Source: Asterella californica (Eukaryota; Streptophyta; Marchantiopsida; Marchantiales; Aytoniaceae). From it: a stretch of DNA of 64,000 nt. The translations under genes were made by a program, and so were the position numbers. The DNA is taken from positions 20,558,001 through 20,622,000 of the forward strand of contig JAYKYS010000006.1 in NCBI GenBank assembly GCA_036924285.1, given 5' to 3'. Each line of letters opens with the position of its first letter. Positions within the stretch are counted from its first letter, which is position 1. A model generated the notes under the pieces. It had not been told where the DNA came from. It searched no databases and saw only the letters and a list, made by a program, of their open reading frames with translations. Shown here one piece after another: positions 46,977 to 58,201 of this stretch.

Positions 46977-48840
46977 TTTAAATGGATCTCCATCCTTTTT
47001 GGTTCAGCATGCATAATCTAAGCAAAGTTAAGCTCAAGTTAATGGAATAAATAAAATATTGTTTGATCCAGCGAATGGTGTTTGTTCTTTTACTAGGACA
47101 AGCAGGTGCACGTTTTGGTCTAGGTTCTCTTTCGGAACTAAACAGACGCTTTGATATTTATCAAAGCTTTCCTCATGGTTAGGTTTGGTGGATAATTAAA
47201 GTTCATGTTCAAAAGTGAATTTTTATTTCACATTCACGTATTTATTCATGAGACAATTGCATTTATGGGTTTACATGGCATTTGTAACACATATCTAAAA
47301 GCGCAGTATTGGCTAACAATCACAATTGATATATTTATATGTGTGGTAAAAAAATCAAATTAGAATGTGTCAAGATCAAACACCTTGACATGTTTGGAAG
47401 ACATATTAAACCTCAAGTTGCAGTATAAAAGATCGAGGATGTCACACTAACATTATTATAGTGCACATTAGCAAACTTGACGGGGAGCCGGAGGATGAAA
47501 TATCTTGGAAGCCAGAGCGGGATGCAACATGATAGGGTTTTGACAAGATCGTTCTCGGATAGCCACTGCAACTTGTTTTGAAAAATTGCTTATGATATGT
47601 TGTTGATGGTGGGTTCGCACTTGTGGTGGTGGGTTTGTGTTTTGGTGTTGCGCTTATTAGTTTTGGCTACGACTGACACACATTATTTTATGATTTATAC
47701 TATCGAGGTTCTTATTTACTTTTGTTCGGTCGCATGATATTTTTCACGACTCGATATTTTATCATTTTGGATAAGATTCTCGTGCGGAAGAGTGAGGTGT
47801 TGCTATTGCTTTCGGTTCTTTGGGGTGTTTATACCTAAAGTTCATGCGGGATATGCTACTGTAATTTTTCCGTCCTCTAGTTATTGTTTGACAAGGACTT
47901 CTTGCTTCGGACTCATTACAACTATTGACTTCACACAATGATTACATTTTTTGCTAAGACCATTCGTTATCTTCTTGCGTCATCTTGAGATCTTTCTTGA
48001 TGATGTGTCGAAGTATATCGTCTCTCGATGGATAGTTCTTTCAGTGATTCCTTTTGTGTCACATCACTTACTCGTTTGTTCAGTAGACGTGCAGCTTGCA
48101 GTCTACTTTGACTTTTATAGTGGACTAGCTACTTATATCGTGTTGTGGACTATCAGTTTTCATGTGCTTGTTTTGTCTCGGTACTTCTTGGACCAACCTA
48201 TTGTTCGTCCTAGTAGTTTCACAGTAGTTCGTGAAGCTTTTTTGGAATTTTAGTTGTTATACAATGTTCAAGTACAAAGGAGTAGTCAGTTTTCTTGGCC
48301 AAACCACGTTGATGAGAAGCTTGACTGGTTGACCTTCCTCAGTTGAGAGCTTGGTATCCTACTTTTGCTATTGCTTGCGAGTCTTTTGATGCTTCTTTGG
48401 AGATGGAAAATTGAACATTCTTGTTATGTGCATGTTGGACTTGGTCTCAAGAGGAAGCACTTCTAGGTCTACAAGCAGCTTGCTGATTGTGCAAGATGGG
48501 ACGACCGCAAACAATTTCATCATGATCTTGAACTTGTTGTTCAGACCACTTGGGAGTTTTTTGGAGAGGCTCGTGATGGATATCAACCTTAGTTTGATCT
48601 TCTGTTCTCTGTAAGTTTGTCATTTTTTTTTCATTTTTTGTTTGTGTCATTTATTTGGCTTGGATCTCCTCTCCTGCTGTGAGATCAGTGAACCTTCACT
48701 GGATAGGCTAGCTCGTTGTCATATTGTTGGACGTGAAAGATGTGTATGTGAATACATGAGGTATCTGGTTGTAGAAGATGTGGTGCAAATAAAAAAGGCA
48801 AGCAAGAACGCACGAGTGAAGTAAAGTGAAGTCTCCAACC
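46977..48840 (+). other. Degenerate, partly protein-like region
   Basis: Between about 48390 and 48590 one plus-strand frame reads KQLADCARWDDRKQFHHD and ELVVQTTWEFFGEARDGYQP, which looks like former coding sequence. I cannot place it in a family. An adjoining frame at 47951-48253 is hydrophobic and AT-driven. Probably transposon-derived. Confidence 0.25.
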
Positions 48841-50895
48841 TTAATCTAGTTTATTACACATTTATATGTACAAAAGTTTTGCAAGGTAGACTTCTGAAAG
48901 TTTATGGAATCCTCATAAGTATCTCAACCCTCAATTTTATCAACATAGATGTGTAGTTCCTTAGCAACTCTACCCAATAGTATCCAAATCACCCTAAACG
49001 AATATCTCCAGCAAAAGTTACCCCAAGGTATTTGACTTCAGTGTCTACAAACTTCTCCACTTGTTTCTTGAACACTACTTTTTTTAACACCAGCAGAAAG
49101 TACTCAGAAAATGCTTTATGACGGTACTTTATACGTCTAGAACCGATCTCTACACAAAAACACAGCCCTTCGAAGTCGAAAACCTCTTTCAGAAAGAAAA
49201 AGTGTGTGACGTCTCACGCACTTTTGTTCTGAAGTCCTCTTGGACTCCAAACGGTCACTGCTCTCTCAATAAAGCTCCAAATCTGGTGATTTTGGTCTCA
49301 TTGGAAAGCTACGGAAAAGACTTATCCAAGGGTACCAAAAGCGCATCAAACTGATCACTGCAGACAAAACTGCAGCCTCTTGAGTATCCTTATCAACTTT
49401 CAAGAATATAAGTGCGCGAGTCCTCATGTATCTTTCGTTTTCCAAGCCTTTTCCTCTTCAATAAAGTGTGTAAGCCTTCGTGCACTTCTGATTTCTCAAG
49501 ACAAAACATGTTCTGACCACTGAAGTGCACGAGCCCTCAAGTGCTTTTGCCCTCCTATCTAGTAAAGTGCGTGAGTCCTTGCACACTTCCCCGATCTTAG
49601 GTAAGAACCCATTTTGGTTGACGAGTTTGACCTCGATCTAGTCCGATCCAAAACCTAACAAAAATTCAGACAAAAATTTGACGGTCTCCTGACATCTCTT
49701 CCAAAATTTTTCTCTCAATGATCATCGTGAGGTCTCCTTACATACTCGAAGTACCCCACTTGAGGATAACAGCTATGACGTCACCTGTCAAACTTGCGGT
49801 CTGTGACATGTCCGTCGTGCAACTTGTCACCTTTGTACTAAGTCTAGTCAGTGTCAGCACAATCAACAAGTCTTCGTCCATGTTATAATCAACCAAAAAC
49901 TGACACATCACTCAAATCCACATCAACATCTTGACACATCGTAAGTTTGCCACCTCATCCTTGCACCTCATCCTTGTTAGTGTCACGTCAACACCACATA
50001 TCATAAACCCTAAATCTTCAATCACGCGTAACTCCTATCTTGTAGCTCGGTTTGCTACGATCCAATAACTAATTTTGATCTACACAATAGTAGTGTCAAG
50101 TCTGCATTTCGAGTAAGTTGCACATAAAACCTTCTAACCCTAGTTTCTCATAGAACCAGTCCACGACATGACATCATAAAATTCAACTCCCTTTGAAGGT
50201 ATTTTTTTATGTCCACAATAATACACAACTTACATTGTGTTTATAACTATTTTTCCATCTGATGTTCCTTGTACTATTTTTTTAAAAATACCCCTTACCT
50301 AATTACACTAAACGAAGTTTGTTTGCTGAGGTTTATAAAACCTAAGCAAAGCAGTTTCAAAAGTTGTTTGCTGCAGGTTTCCAACCTCAGCAAATGCAAG
50401 TATCGAAACCTGAAGTTCAGAAAACCAAAGCAAAGCAGGTCTCTAAACCTATTTGCAAAAGATCTTGGGATTATTTTGTCCGATTCAGTTGAAAAAAAAC
50501 AAGAATAGAGTTCAGTTTTCTACAGATAAAATGACTAGAGAATACTATATTCATATACAATTAAACCCTACCAAAAGCTTACAATATGTCTAAGGGAAAT
50601 ACTTATCTACTGGGAATAAATTATAAATCAGAAATAAAGTAATAGATTACTAATAGAAAAAACAAATAACTTAACAAGAAAAAACAGAAAACAATTTCCA
50701 AAAAATATCAGTGTAAGAATTACTTTGACTCAAATGTTTGGGAGTGCGAGCTGCGATGTCATACATGAGAAACTTCGTTCATGTAGGAACGACTTCATTC
50801 TAGACAAACTTATCTTAAATAATAAAACACGTTTTGAGGTTCGCTATCATTTACACACACATTAATGATGTTGTCTGAAATCTGATGTCTGGATG
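48841..50895. other. Non-coding stretch
   Basis: No gene recognised. A loosely repeated AAGTGCRYGAGYCCT word recurs several times between about 49400 and 49590. Confidence 0.35.
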
Positions 50896-52170
50896 CTCTC
50901 GATGATCGAGAGTTATTTTCTTTTGTAAATTTTCTGCTAAAATGGAATGATGAGATCGTATAAGTTAGCAAAAGGTGGATACCTAGGCATCCAGAGACGA
51001 GAAAGGGCGTAGCAAGCGACGAAATGCTTCGGGGAACTGAAAATAAGTCATGTTTTTTGACCATCATAAAAAGAATAAAATTTCCCCAATGACATGTGGA
51101 GAGTTTTTTTGGTTTTTCTTTTTCTCCTTTTTATTGTTTATTTTACTCATAGTGAACTTTCGATGATCGAGAGTTCATTATGTGTAAAAAACATTCCAAT
51201 AACATTTAAAGATTAGTTCGATGATCTCAAATGATTCTTTTTTGGTTCGATGATCTAATAGTTCTTTTTCGAATTATATAGATTTTCTTAAAATACTTGG
51301 AGTATCGATGATCGGGAGCTACTCATTCATCAAATCTTTTGTTTATTTTTCTTAAAACTGAAATCTTGATGATATATAGTTGTTGATTTAATCAAATTTA
51401 TTATTAAAAGTGGAACTTTTGGATGTAAAGAATATATTAGTTAAAAAAACTATAAATGTCACAAAAATTTCAGATTTTACTATTTATAAGACATTATGAA
51501 ACTCTCATCATTGAGAACAATCGTAGTTTACATTCTTAGGTTTCATTATTCAATTTTGATATGTACATTATCAGTCAGTACTCTCGATGATCAAGAGCCC
51601 ATACATTCATCAAAGAATTGAATGTCATATCATGAAAAAAAGCACACATAAGTGTATTGTATATTCAAAATCTTTTACTAAGCATTTATAGCTCTCTATT
51701 GATGTAAGATCTAAGTTGTAGTCAACATATCTCGATGATCAAGAGTTCAAGGTCCATTTGCAATCTACTACTTTCAAATCATAACTTGCTAATAGTTAGT
51801 ATTTTTTTATTGTACAACTCTCCAAGGTTGAGACTTGAGGTTCAATTTTTCTCCTTCTAGATTACACATATAACTACAGCTTGAAGATGTACTTCACATC
51901 TTTCGATGATAGAGACTTCAAGATCTTGAATATTCTTTATTTCAAACTGTTTTGTACACATTTTAATATGCTAATCAGTTGATAACTTTTGACAATAGAG
52001 ACTTGTAATTCCGTCCCTCTACACAAGATTTAGTATAAATATAAAATATAACTCACATCCTCCGGTGATCGAGACTACCTAACATTGAAATAATTACTTT
52101 CGCAACTTACAATCTAAACAAGATGCAATAGGGTATTTTGACGCTCTGAATTTCTCATGGTTGAGATTTC
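50896..52170 (+). repeat. AT-rich tract with a recurring palindromic motif
   Basis: The palindrome CTCTCGATGATCGAGAG (50896-50912, 8-bp arms, 1-base centre) recurs in exact or diverged form. Copies lie at 51154-51176 (arms extended to 11 bp), near 51216, 51246 and 51303, at 51581-51597 (CTCTCGATGATCAAGAG), 51731-51747 and about 51900, with weaker forms near 51370, 51503, 51817, 51985, 52060 and 52150. Some copies share flanking sequence such as ATTCATCAAA (51325 and 51605), suggesting a decayed long-unit satellite. Function is unknown. Confidence 0.6.
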
Positions 52171-53477
52171 ACATTCAAACTTGCTCCTTAGAATACAAAC
52201 AAATTTAAGATGTATTTGCTTGATCTTACCATGTCAAGACTAAAAGGTTTGTCAATGTTTGACTAGATCTATTTTTGTATTTTTAATTATCAAAATTTTA
52301 AAATACAATTTTAAAATTACTCTTTTAAATTCAAGTGAATTGTAGTATCAATTATCGATGTTCAACAAGTGACTGATTATTCACAAAATTACTATCTTAT
52401 TTGGTGGTTATTTTGCTTCTCATGGACACCCGTGCTACAATAAGGAGATATCACGATGATATTATTATTGACAGTGACATACAGAACTTTCAATAACGAC
52501 ACTTCTAACTCTTGATATCGAGATCATCAAATATTCAGATAATCTCATCGACATTTCTACATACCATATGTTATATGTCGTATGCCTTGTATGCCAAGTG
52601 CGCTCCACTCTTATAGTTACAACCCACAGTTGATAGATAATCGTCTATCAACTGTGGGTTGCATAATTTTGTAAACACGGGCTTGTTTGCACAGGACGTG
52701 ATGTTAGGATGGAAAGAAAAGTGTTTCCAACAAAATCTATGAACAACAAGATCTATATTGAAACATGATTAGAAACATTAGAGATGATAATATAGATAGA
52801 CAATTGGTTAAAGTGCAAAAGTATCGATTCGAGAATGTAAGTATTGAAGATAAGAGAAAATGGTGGAATCTTGATTACGTAAAATCAACCAACAGTTTTC
52901 AGAAAAGCCATGGACCGACCCCATCGTTTCCACCCCGAATTGGAGGTAATGATAAAGTACTATCAAGCAACGGTAGCAAAATAAATGATTATTTTGTTTA
53001 ACTCATTAACCGTCAGTTAGAAATTTTTAACCGCAAAGTCGAAACGAGAACATGAAAAGCCGAAGTGGAAGCATAAAAGAATAGACGCAAGACTGCATAT
53101 GAAAACATTAAAACAGTGACATCTGAAAGAATAAAATATATTTTAATTTATGACCACAGACATATTTAGTTATAAATAAATAGTCTACATATTTGTTTCT
53201 CTACTTGAAGATGTATACATATGCACGAATAGCGGATCCAAAAGTGATGCGACTTCGTAATAAAACTTAAAAAAAATTCCATGCACCATCTGCTAATGAA
53301 AGAGGTCTTGCTCGCTTGAAATACCATAAGTTTGTTTACAGCAATGAAAGGACACAAACAACAGACTAGATTCATGAGAGAATAATATCCTGTCCCACGG
53401 CCTGACGGCCCTTCGGTGAACCCTTAAGTCGTTTTGTTTCTCTTCTGCGGGCGATTAACGTCTTAATGCCTCTTTTT
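52171..53477. other. AT-rich non-coding stretch
   Basis: Apart from the hairpin at 52620-52661 it holds only short frames. One at 52765-53001 (78 residues) has a mixed composition but no recognisable family. Confidence 0.35.
52620..52661. repeat. Perfect 18-bp hairpin with 6-base loop
   Basis: CAACCCACAGTTGATAGA (52620-52637) is exactly complementary to TCTATCAACTGTGGGTTG (52644-52661) around loop TAATCG. A perfect 18-bp stem in old repeat DNA suggests a recent origin or a selected structure. It is too short for a typical plant microRNA precursor, but it could be one end of a foldback element. Confidence 0.85.
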
Positions 53478-53509
53478 GAAAAAAGAGGACGCGGAAGACC
53501 TCTTTTTTC
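53478..53509. repeat. 11-bp hairpin
   Basis: GAAAAAAGAGG (53478-53488) pairs with CCTCTTTTTTC (53499-53509) around a 10-base loop. It lies upstream of the replitron-like plus-strand copy and may or may not belong to it. Confidence 0.5.
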
Positions 53510-54269
53510 GAACCCCTTCCACTTCCGTTTCTCTTTTTGCAAACGTCCGCGCTGTCGTGGTTTCCGTCTCGAAATGGCCGAACATTTCTTTCTTGTCGTC
53601 TTCCCTCAAGTTGTACCTGTTTAAGGCTTCCTGCCGCATAGACGGTTATGGTTAGAAGCTCATCCGTAGTAGAGACGACCTTCTAAGTGCTAATTGCCTC
53701 GCTCTGCCGTTGGACGGACGGTTTCGCTCTCAGTTTCGATGTCATAATAGCTCGTCGGAGGTAAGCACGCTCTCGCTAGGTCAGTTAGGCTACAATCGTC
53801 GACTGGCAGGAACGACCAATAGGACCACGGCGAATGAACACCTCGAGAGGACGCAATGACGAACACCGCGCAGTTGTATTCCTTATCGCTCCTTGTAATT
53901 GTAATCGATAATCTGCTACAGCCCCTAGACGATTCATTTCATGGCCGGAACGGAGTGGGTCGATGCACGTGAAGATTTCATGCGGACCTCGGAGAGGACG
54001 GAAACGAGATGATCATTGTCATCATTTCATTCGCTCCAACTACCTAATGTACACTATGTTTTTGTGTAAGGATTCAAAGGAAAATGAGCTGGATGCCGCC
54101 GTAGCAATCGAAATCTCCCAGCGCGGCAGGCCAGCACGCACATGCAGCTTTTACGGTTCGATGCTATGGCATGTCGCTTTTACGGTTCGCCATGCTCCTT
54201 ACCGTGGAACGGCACAGTATTATCTTCAGAAGCTAAGTCTGCGTTGTGTTCTTTTTGTATGTTTTCAAA
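53510..54269 (+). other. Leader region of the plus-strand HUH element copy
   Basis: GC content is higher than in the preceding repeats. The open frame at 53963-54316 overlaps the inferred start of the HUH protein in another frame and is probably incidental. The left boundary of the element was not found. Confidence 0.35.
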
Positions 54270-55325
54270 ATGTCTCAAGAGTAGAAGCCGAAGATAGAAG
54301 CTGTAGAGAGTGTTGAAGCTGAATCTGACGACGATGTTCTGGAATGTATATCTATCACTACGCCTCTTTCTTCTCATCTGACATCATTTTGCACGATTTC
54401 TTCCATCATTTCGAAGTTGTCTGTAATCACGAACCGGTTTGTATAGTTGACCGCTTTCGGAGACCACAGAGTATACCTCCACACCCTGTTTATTTTCTAA
54501 GTTGCGTTTCTTTTGCTGACAGTCAGCTATATAAACTTCAAGCATATAATTACCTACAGTTTGACTTCAGTGCCATCTCTCTGGAGTTTCTCATTCTAGC
54601 CTTGGACTTTGTTTTAATTTCCATTTCTTTCTGTACAAAAAGTTGTTGTCTTCAAACACTAATCGGACCGTTTCATTACGTGCAGTATGAAGGGAGTTGG
54701 TTGGTGCTTCGTGACACGAGGTCCTGTCTTTTTTATCCCAAGTTCTTACAGTCTCCTCATGATCGTCTTCTTCTCAAGCCCACTGTCTCCACGGTGTATC
54801 GTTTGAACTGTGTGCACTGTATTTGCCATGACGTGGACTCGACTGTTTTCCCTTTTCGTTGTAAGCACTTAGACGATCCCAGGCATGCTATTTCGACGAG
54901 CGGCCAGAACTAGACATACTGCTGTTCCGCAGGCTACAGGCGGCAGTCGTAGTGTTCTTTCCCCAAAACTACTTGAAATGTCTCTAACTGTCAATTGTAC
55001 AGGGAGAGATCTGGATATGTGCAACTGGCCACGTTTGTGTCGGTTTCTAGATAATGAATGTACGAGTGGTTTATCATTTGTCGAGAGGGGTGGAACCTTG
55101 CTGCATCTCCACATACATGGAGTTATCTCACTTCACGCCACCAGTACTGTACAGATAAAACAACGTCAGCTCTATGTATTGGGATGGAAGAGAACTGACA
55201 GGCCGGTCGGTGGCGAGGTATGCGTCAAACTTTTGACTAATAGTGGTCTGCACACTTTCGTTGACGTTGTCCGGTATTGCATGAAAGCCAAGGGCAGCTA
55301 CACCATCAAGGCGGTCAAAAATTAA
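54270..55325 (+). pseudogene. HUH (Y1) Rep-type endonuclease, replitron-like, truncated copy
   Basis: A likely start at 54270 is followed by a stop at 54282-54284 and then an acidic N-terminal stretch (EAVESVEAESDDDVLECISI) that ends in another stop. The conserved domain reads in the frame at 54885-55325. It shows the three rolling-circle motifs: MSLTVNCTG (motif 1), HLHIHG (motif 2, HxH, codons about 55104-55112) and YCMK (motif 3, catalytic Tyr codon 55275-55277 with Lys three residues on). The protein would nick and rejoin single-stranded DNA during replicative transposition. The copy stops soon after motif 3, and its sequence diverges from the minus-strand copy from about 55322. Replitron-like transposon is my preferred reading; an integrated small-circular-replicon Rep is the alternative. 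Confidence 0.65.
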
Positions 55326-55881
55326 TCCTTTTTTGCGTGCCTTTTGTAATTTTTTCTCACTATTTTGGGCTCCAGTGAAAATATTTGTGAAAATATTTCC
55401 GCTCCACTGTAATTTTTTCCTACTGTTTTTGGCCACAATTCGTTGTTTTTTGGACTTGACTTGAAAGAGGTAAATAGCCACATACGGACTATACAGCAAT
55501 GATTTTGCATGGATCCACGTAACTCGGTTCGGAGCTTCTGCATAGATCTAGTTTAGAAACTCCTCCACGTAACTCCCTTCGGAGTTTTTGCATAGAAGTA
55601 GTTCAGACGGTGAAAATAATACATCACCAGTACGCACGAATTATTTCATTCAGTCGGCACTATATCGTTACGAGGAGGTATAATATAGAACACTGGTACC
55701 GAGCACAGCAACAACGTCCAAGTCACTAGTCTGCGGTCCAGCATAGGACAAGGTTTGTACTAAACGGAAAAGGCTCCGGCGAGCCCATTGGTAACTTTAG
55801 TTATATACGGCAGCAAGGCCAACTTGTAAAACATGGCGAAAACAAAATGAATAAGTCTCCAAGCCAGTAGTTTGTGGCTTC
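55326..55881. repeat. Spacer with short tandem repeats
   Basis: Two 50-bp units beginning TCCACGTAAC start at 55514 and 55564; each contains TTCGGAG and TGCATAGA. Earlier, TGTAATTTTTTC occurs twice (about 55346 and 55408), marking another imperfect duplication. These lie between the two inverted HUH copies. Confidence 0.55.
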
Positions 55882-56100
55882 TGCTCTATCAGTGGTACTG
55901 TGGTAGTGACCAGAGCAGGGAAAATCACTCTAACCAACAACCAAGAAGCTACAAGCTAGAAAGAGTACATTATAGTAACAGTAGCGCGAAAACCGGCTTA
56001 TGCTCTATCAGTGGTAGTGTGGTACCGACCAGAGCAGAGAAAATCACTGTAAGTAATAACCAAGAAGCTACAAGCTAGAAACAGTACAGTATAGTGAGCC
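55882..56100 (+). repeat. Two-copy 119-bp tandem repeat
   Basis: TGCTCTATCAGTGGTA starts at 55882 and again at 56001. Each copy continues with GACCAGAGCAG, GAAAATCACT and AACCAAGAAGCTACAAGCTA. It lies between the inverted HUH-endonuclease copies. Confidence 0.8.
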
Positions 56101-56350
56101 ATGTCGAAGCCTTAAGCCTTAAAGTTGGGACTCAACGAGAAGGAGAAGCATAGTGAGTGGCAGTCGGCGGCCTGTCAGATGCGGGGCCTGTTCAGAAGAT
56201 CAGATTCAGCACTACAAAAAAGAACGCAAAACAGAAGGGACGGAAAAGAAAAGAAAAGAAAATAAGAAGCCTCTACTGCAACCCAAATTTCTTCCCAATG
56301 CACTGCAAACGGGCATATACTTTGGACATTATACGCATATACTTTAGGTA

Positions 56351-57091
56351 TTATACACATATATGGGCACTGCAAACGGGCACTATAGACTTCCACAGGG
56401 AATCACTCCACGCTTTATGTATCTCACAGACCATAAGCCATCTGCAAGACGGTGCATATTTCCCAGATCGTATCATCGATCTCAAACAAGTTTTAAGCGT
56501 TGTACCTAGCGGATGGACACTACGATACTTATTAAATTGCAAAGCTCGCTGGAAGATATTCGTGTAGTTCAGCTCAACTCTGTTTTTCGTATCTGCAGCA
56601 CCAAACAACGTGAACAACTCTTCTCCGTCTGGGAGCATGGACTCCGTGATGTTTTTCATCGCTGACTGATGGTGTAGTTGCCCTTGGTGTTTCATGCAAT
56701 ACCCGATCATACCAACGAAAGTGTGCAGACCCCTGTTAGTCAAAAGTTTGACGCATACCTCGCCACCGACTGGCCTGTCAGTTCTCTTCCATCCCAATAC
56801 ACAGAGCAGACGTTGTTTTATCTGTACAGTGTTGGTGGCGTGAAGTGAGATAAATCCCTGTATGTGGAGATGCAGCAAGGTTCCACCCCTCTCGACAGAT
56901 AATAAACCACTCGTACATTCATTATCTAGAAACTGACACAAAGATGACCAGTTGCACTTATCCAGATCTCTCCCTGTACAATTGACAGTTAGAGACATTT
57001 CAAGTAATTTTGGGAAAGGAACACTACGACTGCCGTCTGCAGCCTGCGGAACAGCAGTATGTCTAGCTCTGGCTGCTCGTCGAGGTAGCAT
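56351..57091 (-). pseudogene. HUH (Y1) Rep-type endonuclease, replitron-like, longer copy
   Basis: This 246-residue open frame contains motif 1 (MSLTVNCTG), motif 2 (HLHIQG, codons about 56864-56872) and motif 3 (YCMK, Tyr codon 56699-56701), the arrangement of Y1 HUH endonucleases. After motif 3 it continues with MKNITESMLPDGEELFTLFG, ILQ-like IFQRALQFNKYR and MIRSGKYAPSCRWL, conserved-looking features missing from the plus-strand copy. Homology to that copy extends upstream of the Met to about 57183, so the frame lacks the acidic N-terminus and is probably also incomplete. The domain itself has no stop. Such proteins cut and join single-stranded DNA; no helicase domain is attached, unlike Helitrons. 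Confidence 0.68.
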
Positions 57092-57183
57092 GCCTGGGAT
57101 CGCCTAAGTGCTTATAACGAAAAAAGAAAACAATCGAGTCCACGTCATGACAAATACAGTGCACACAGTTCAAACGATAGAGA

Positions 57184-58201
57184 CATTCCATGTGCTGGAG
57201 AACTGTACCGTAGTGTTAATATATTTTGCGCAAAGTGCAGAGTAAATTATTCTCTAGTGTATCAAAACAAAGTAGTTCACACAAGTATAAATTAATTATT
57301 TTCGTAGAGTTTATTCTTTATGTATCACATTCAAATACATTTTTGGGAGTAAAAATTGGTTCGCAGTGTCATTTAGGTTTTGGTGTGCACCGATCTTTTC
57401 CTCCTTTTTTGGGCATCCATCTTTCATATTTATTTTACACTGCCTCCTCATATTTGAAATACACCTTCCATTGAGAATATGCGAACATCTATGCACGAAA
57501 TATATTAGCAATATGGTATTCACATTCCCACGCTCTTGGGGAAAGTCTTTCTATAACATAACCCTTCTATTAGGAAAGGTTAGGTAAAAGATTAATGCCT
57601 CGTTTAAATTAATGTGTGTTTGTTACCAGCACATCATTTACCATTTACAAATAAATTTAAATATTGTTTACACCTTAGTATAAAAGAAAATGCCTTCCTT
57701 ATACCTTAAGTCTTATTCGATGAAAGGATGTGAACAAAAGTTCCGGAAGTTGATCTAGCATGAATATATTATTTGGGTCCCAGTTGAGAATTTCATCAGG
57801 AGAGCAAATGACCAACTAGTTCCGAATCCACCGTACTCTGGGCGAAGTAAAAGAGTGAAAAGAATAACGTACGTCCTCCAAGGTCGATAGCGGAATGGAT
57901 GGATAGACGGACGGACGGACCCAAAATCAAACCTTTACCCGTACGTTTTCTTCTATTGCTTGTTCTGCTTCTGCATCGTGCTTCGTAGATTGCTTTCCGT
58001 GCGTTCCTTCTTTCTTGTTTGTGGGAGAGAAGAAGCGAGAGGAGAGGTCTCGGAGGAGCTGCTTGACTTCCTCTTCCATTCTGTTTCTTCGTGCCAGACT
58101 TTCCTTCATCAGTTACTCGACCATTTGTCTTCGGAGCTCGAATTGTGAATCTTGAGAGCGTCCGCAGCCTCTGAAGTCAGGGTTTAGGCGAGAAACGTGA
58201 A
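57184..58201 (+). other. Spacer, LTR-like fragment and proteasome gene leader
   Basis: 57590-57770 weakly resembles the dispersed LTR-like family (GTTAGGTAAAAGATTAATG as at about 33248, and GTTGATCTAGCATG as at about 33492). From about 57890 the sequence becomes CT-rich and is likely the promoter and 5' leader of the proteasome gene at 58202. Confidence 0.45.

Noticed and set aside
50896..52170. CRISPR-like array
   Set aside because: The repeated motif is short, diverged and irregularly spaced, and the DNA is eukaryotic; no cas genes or regular spacers exist.
55128..55499. 123-codon minus-strand frame across the plus-strand HUH copy
   Set aside because: It is the antisense shadow of the Rep-like gene.
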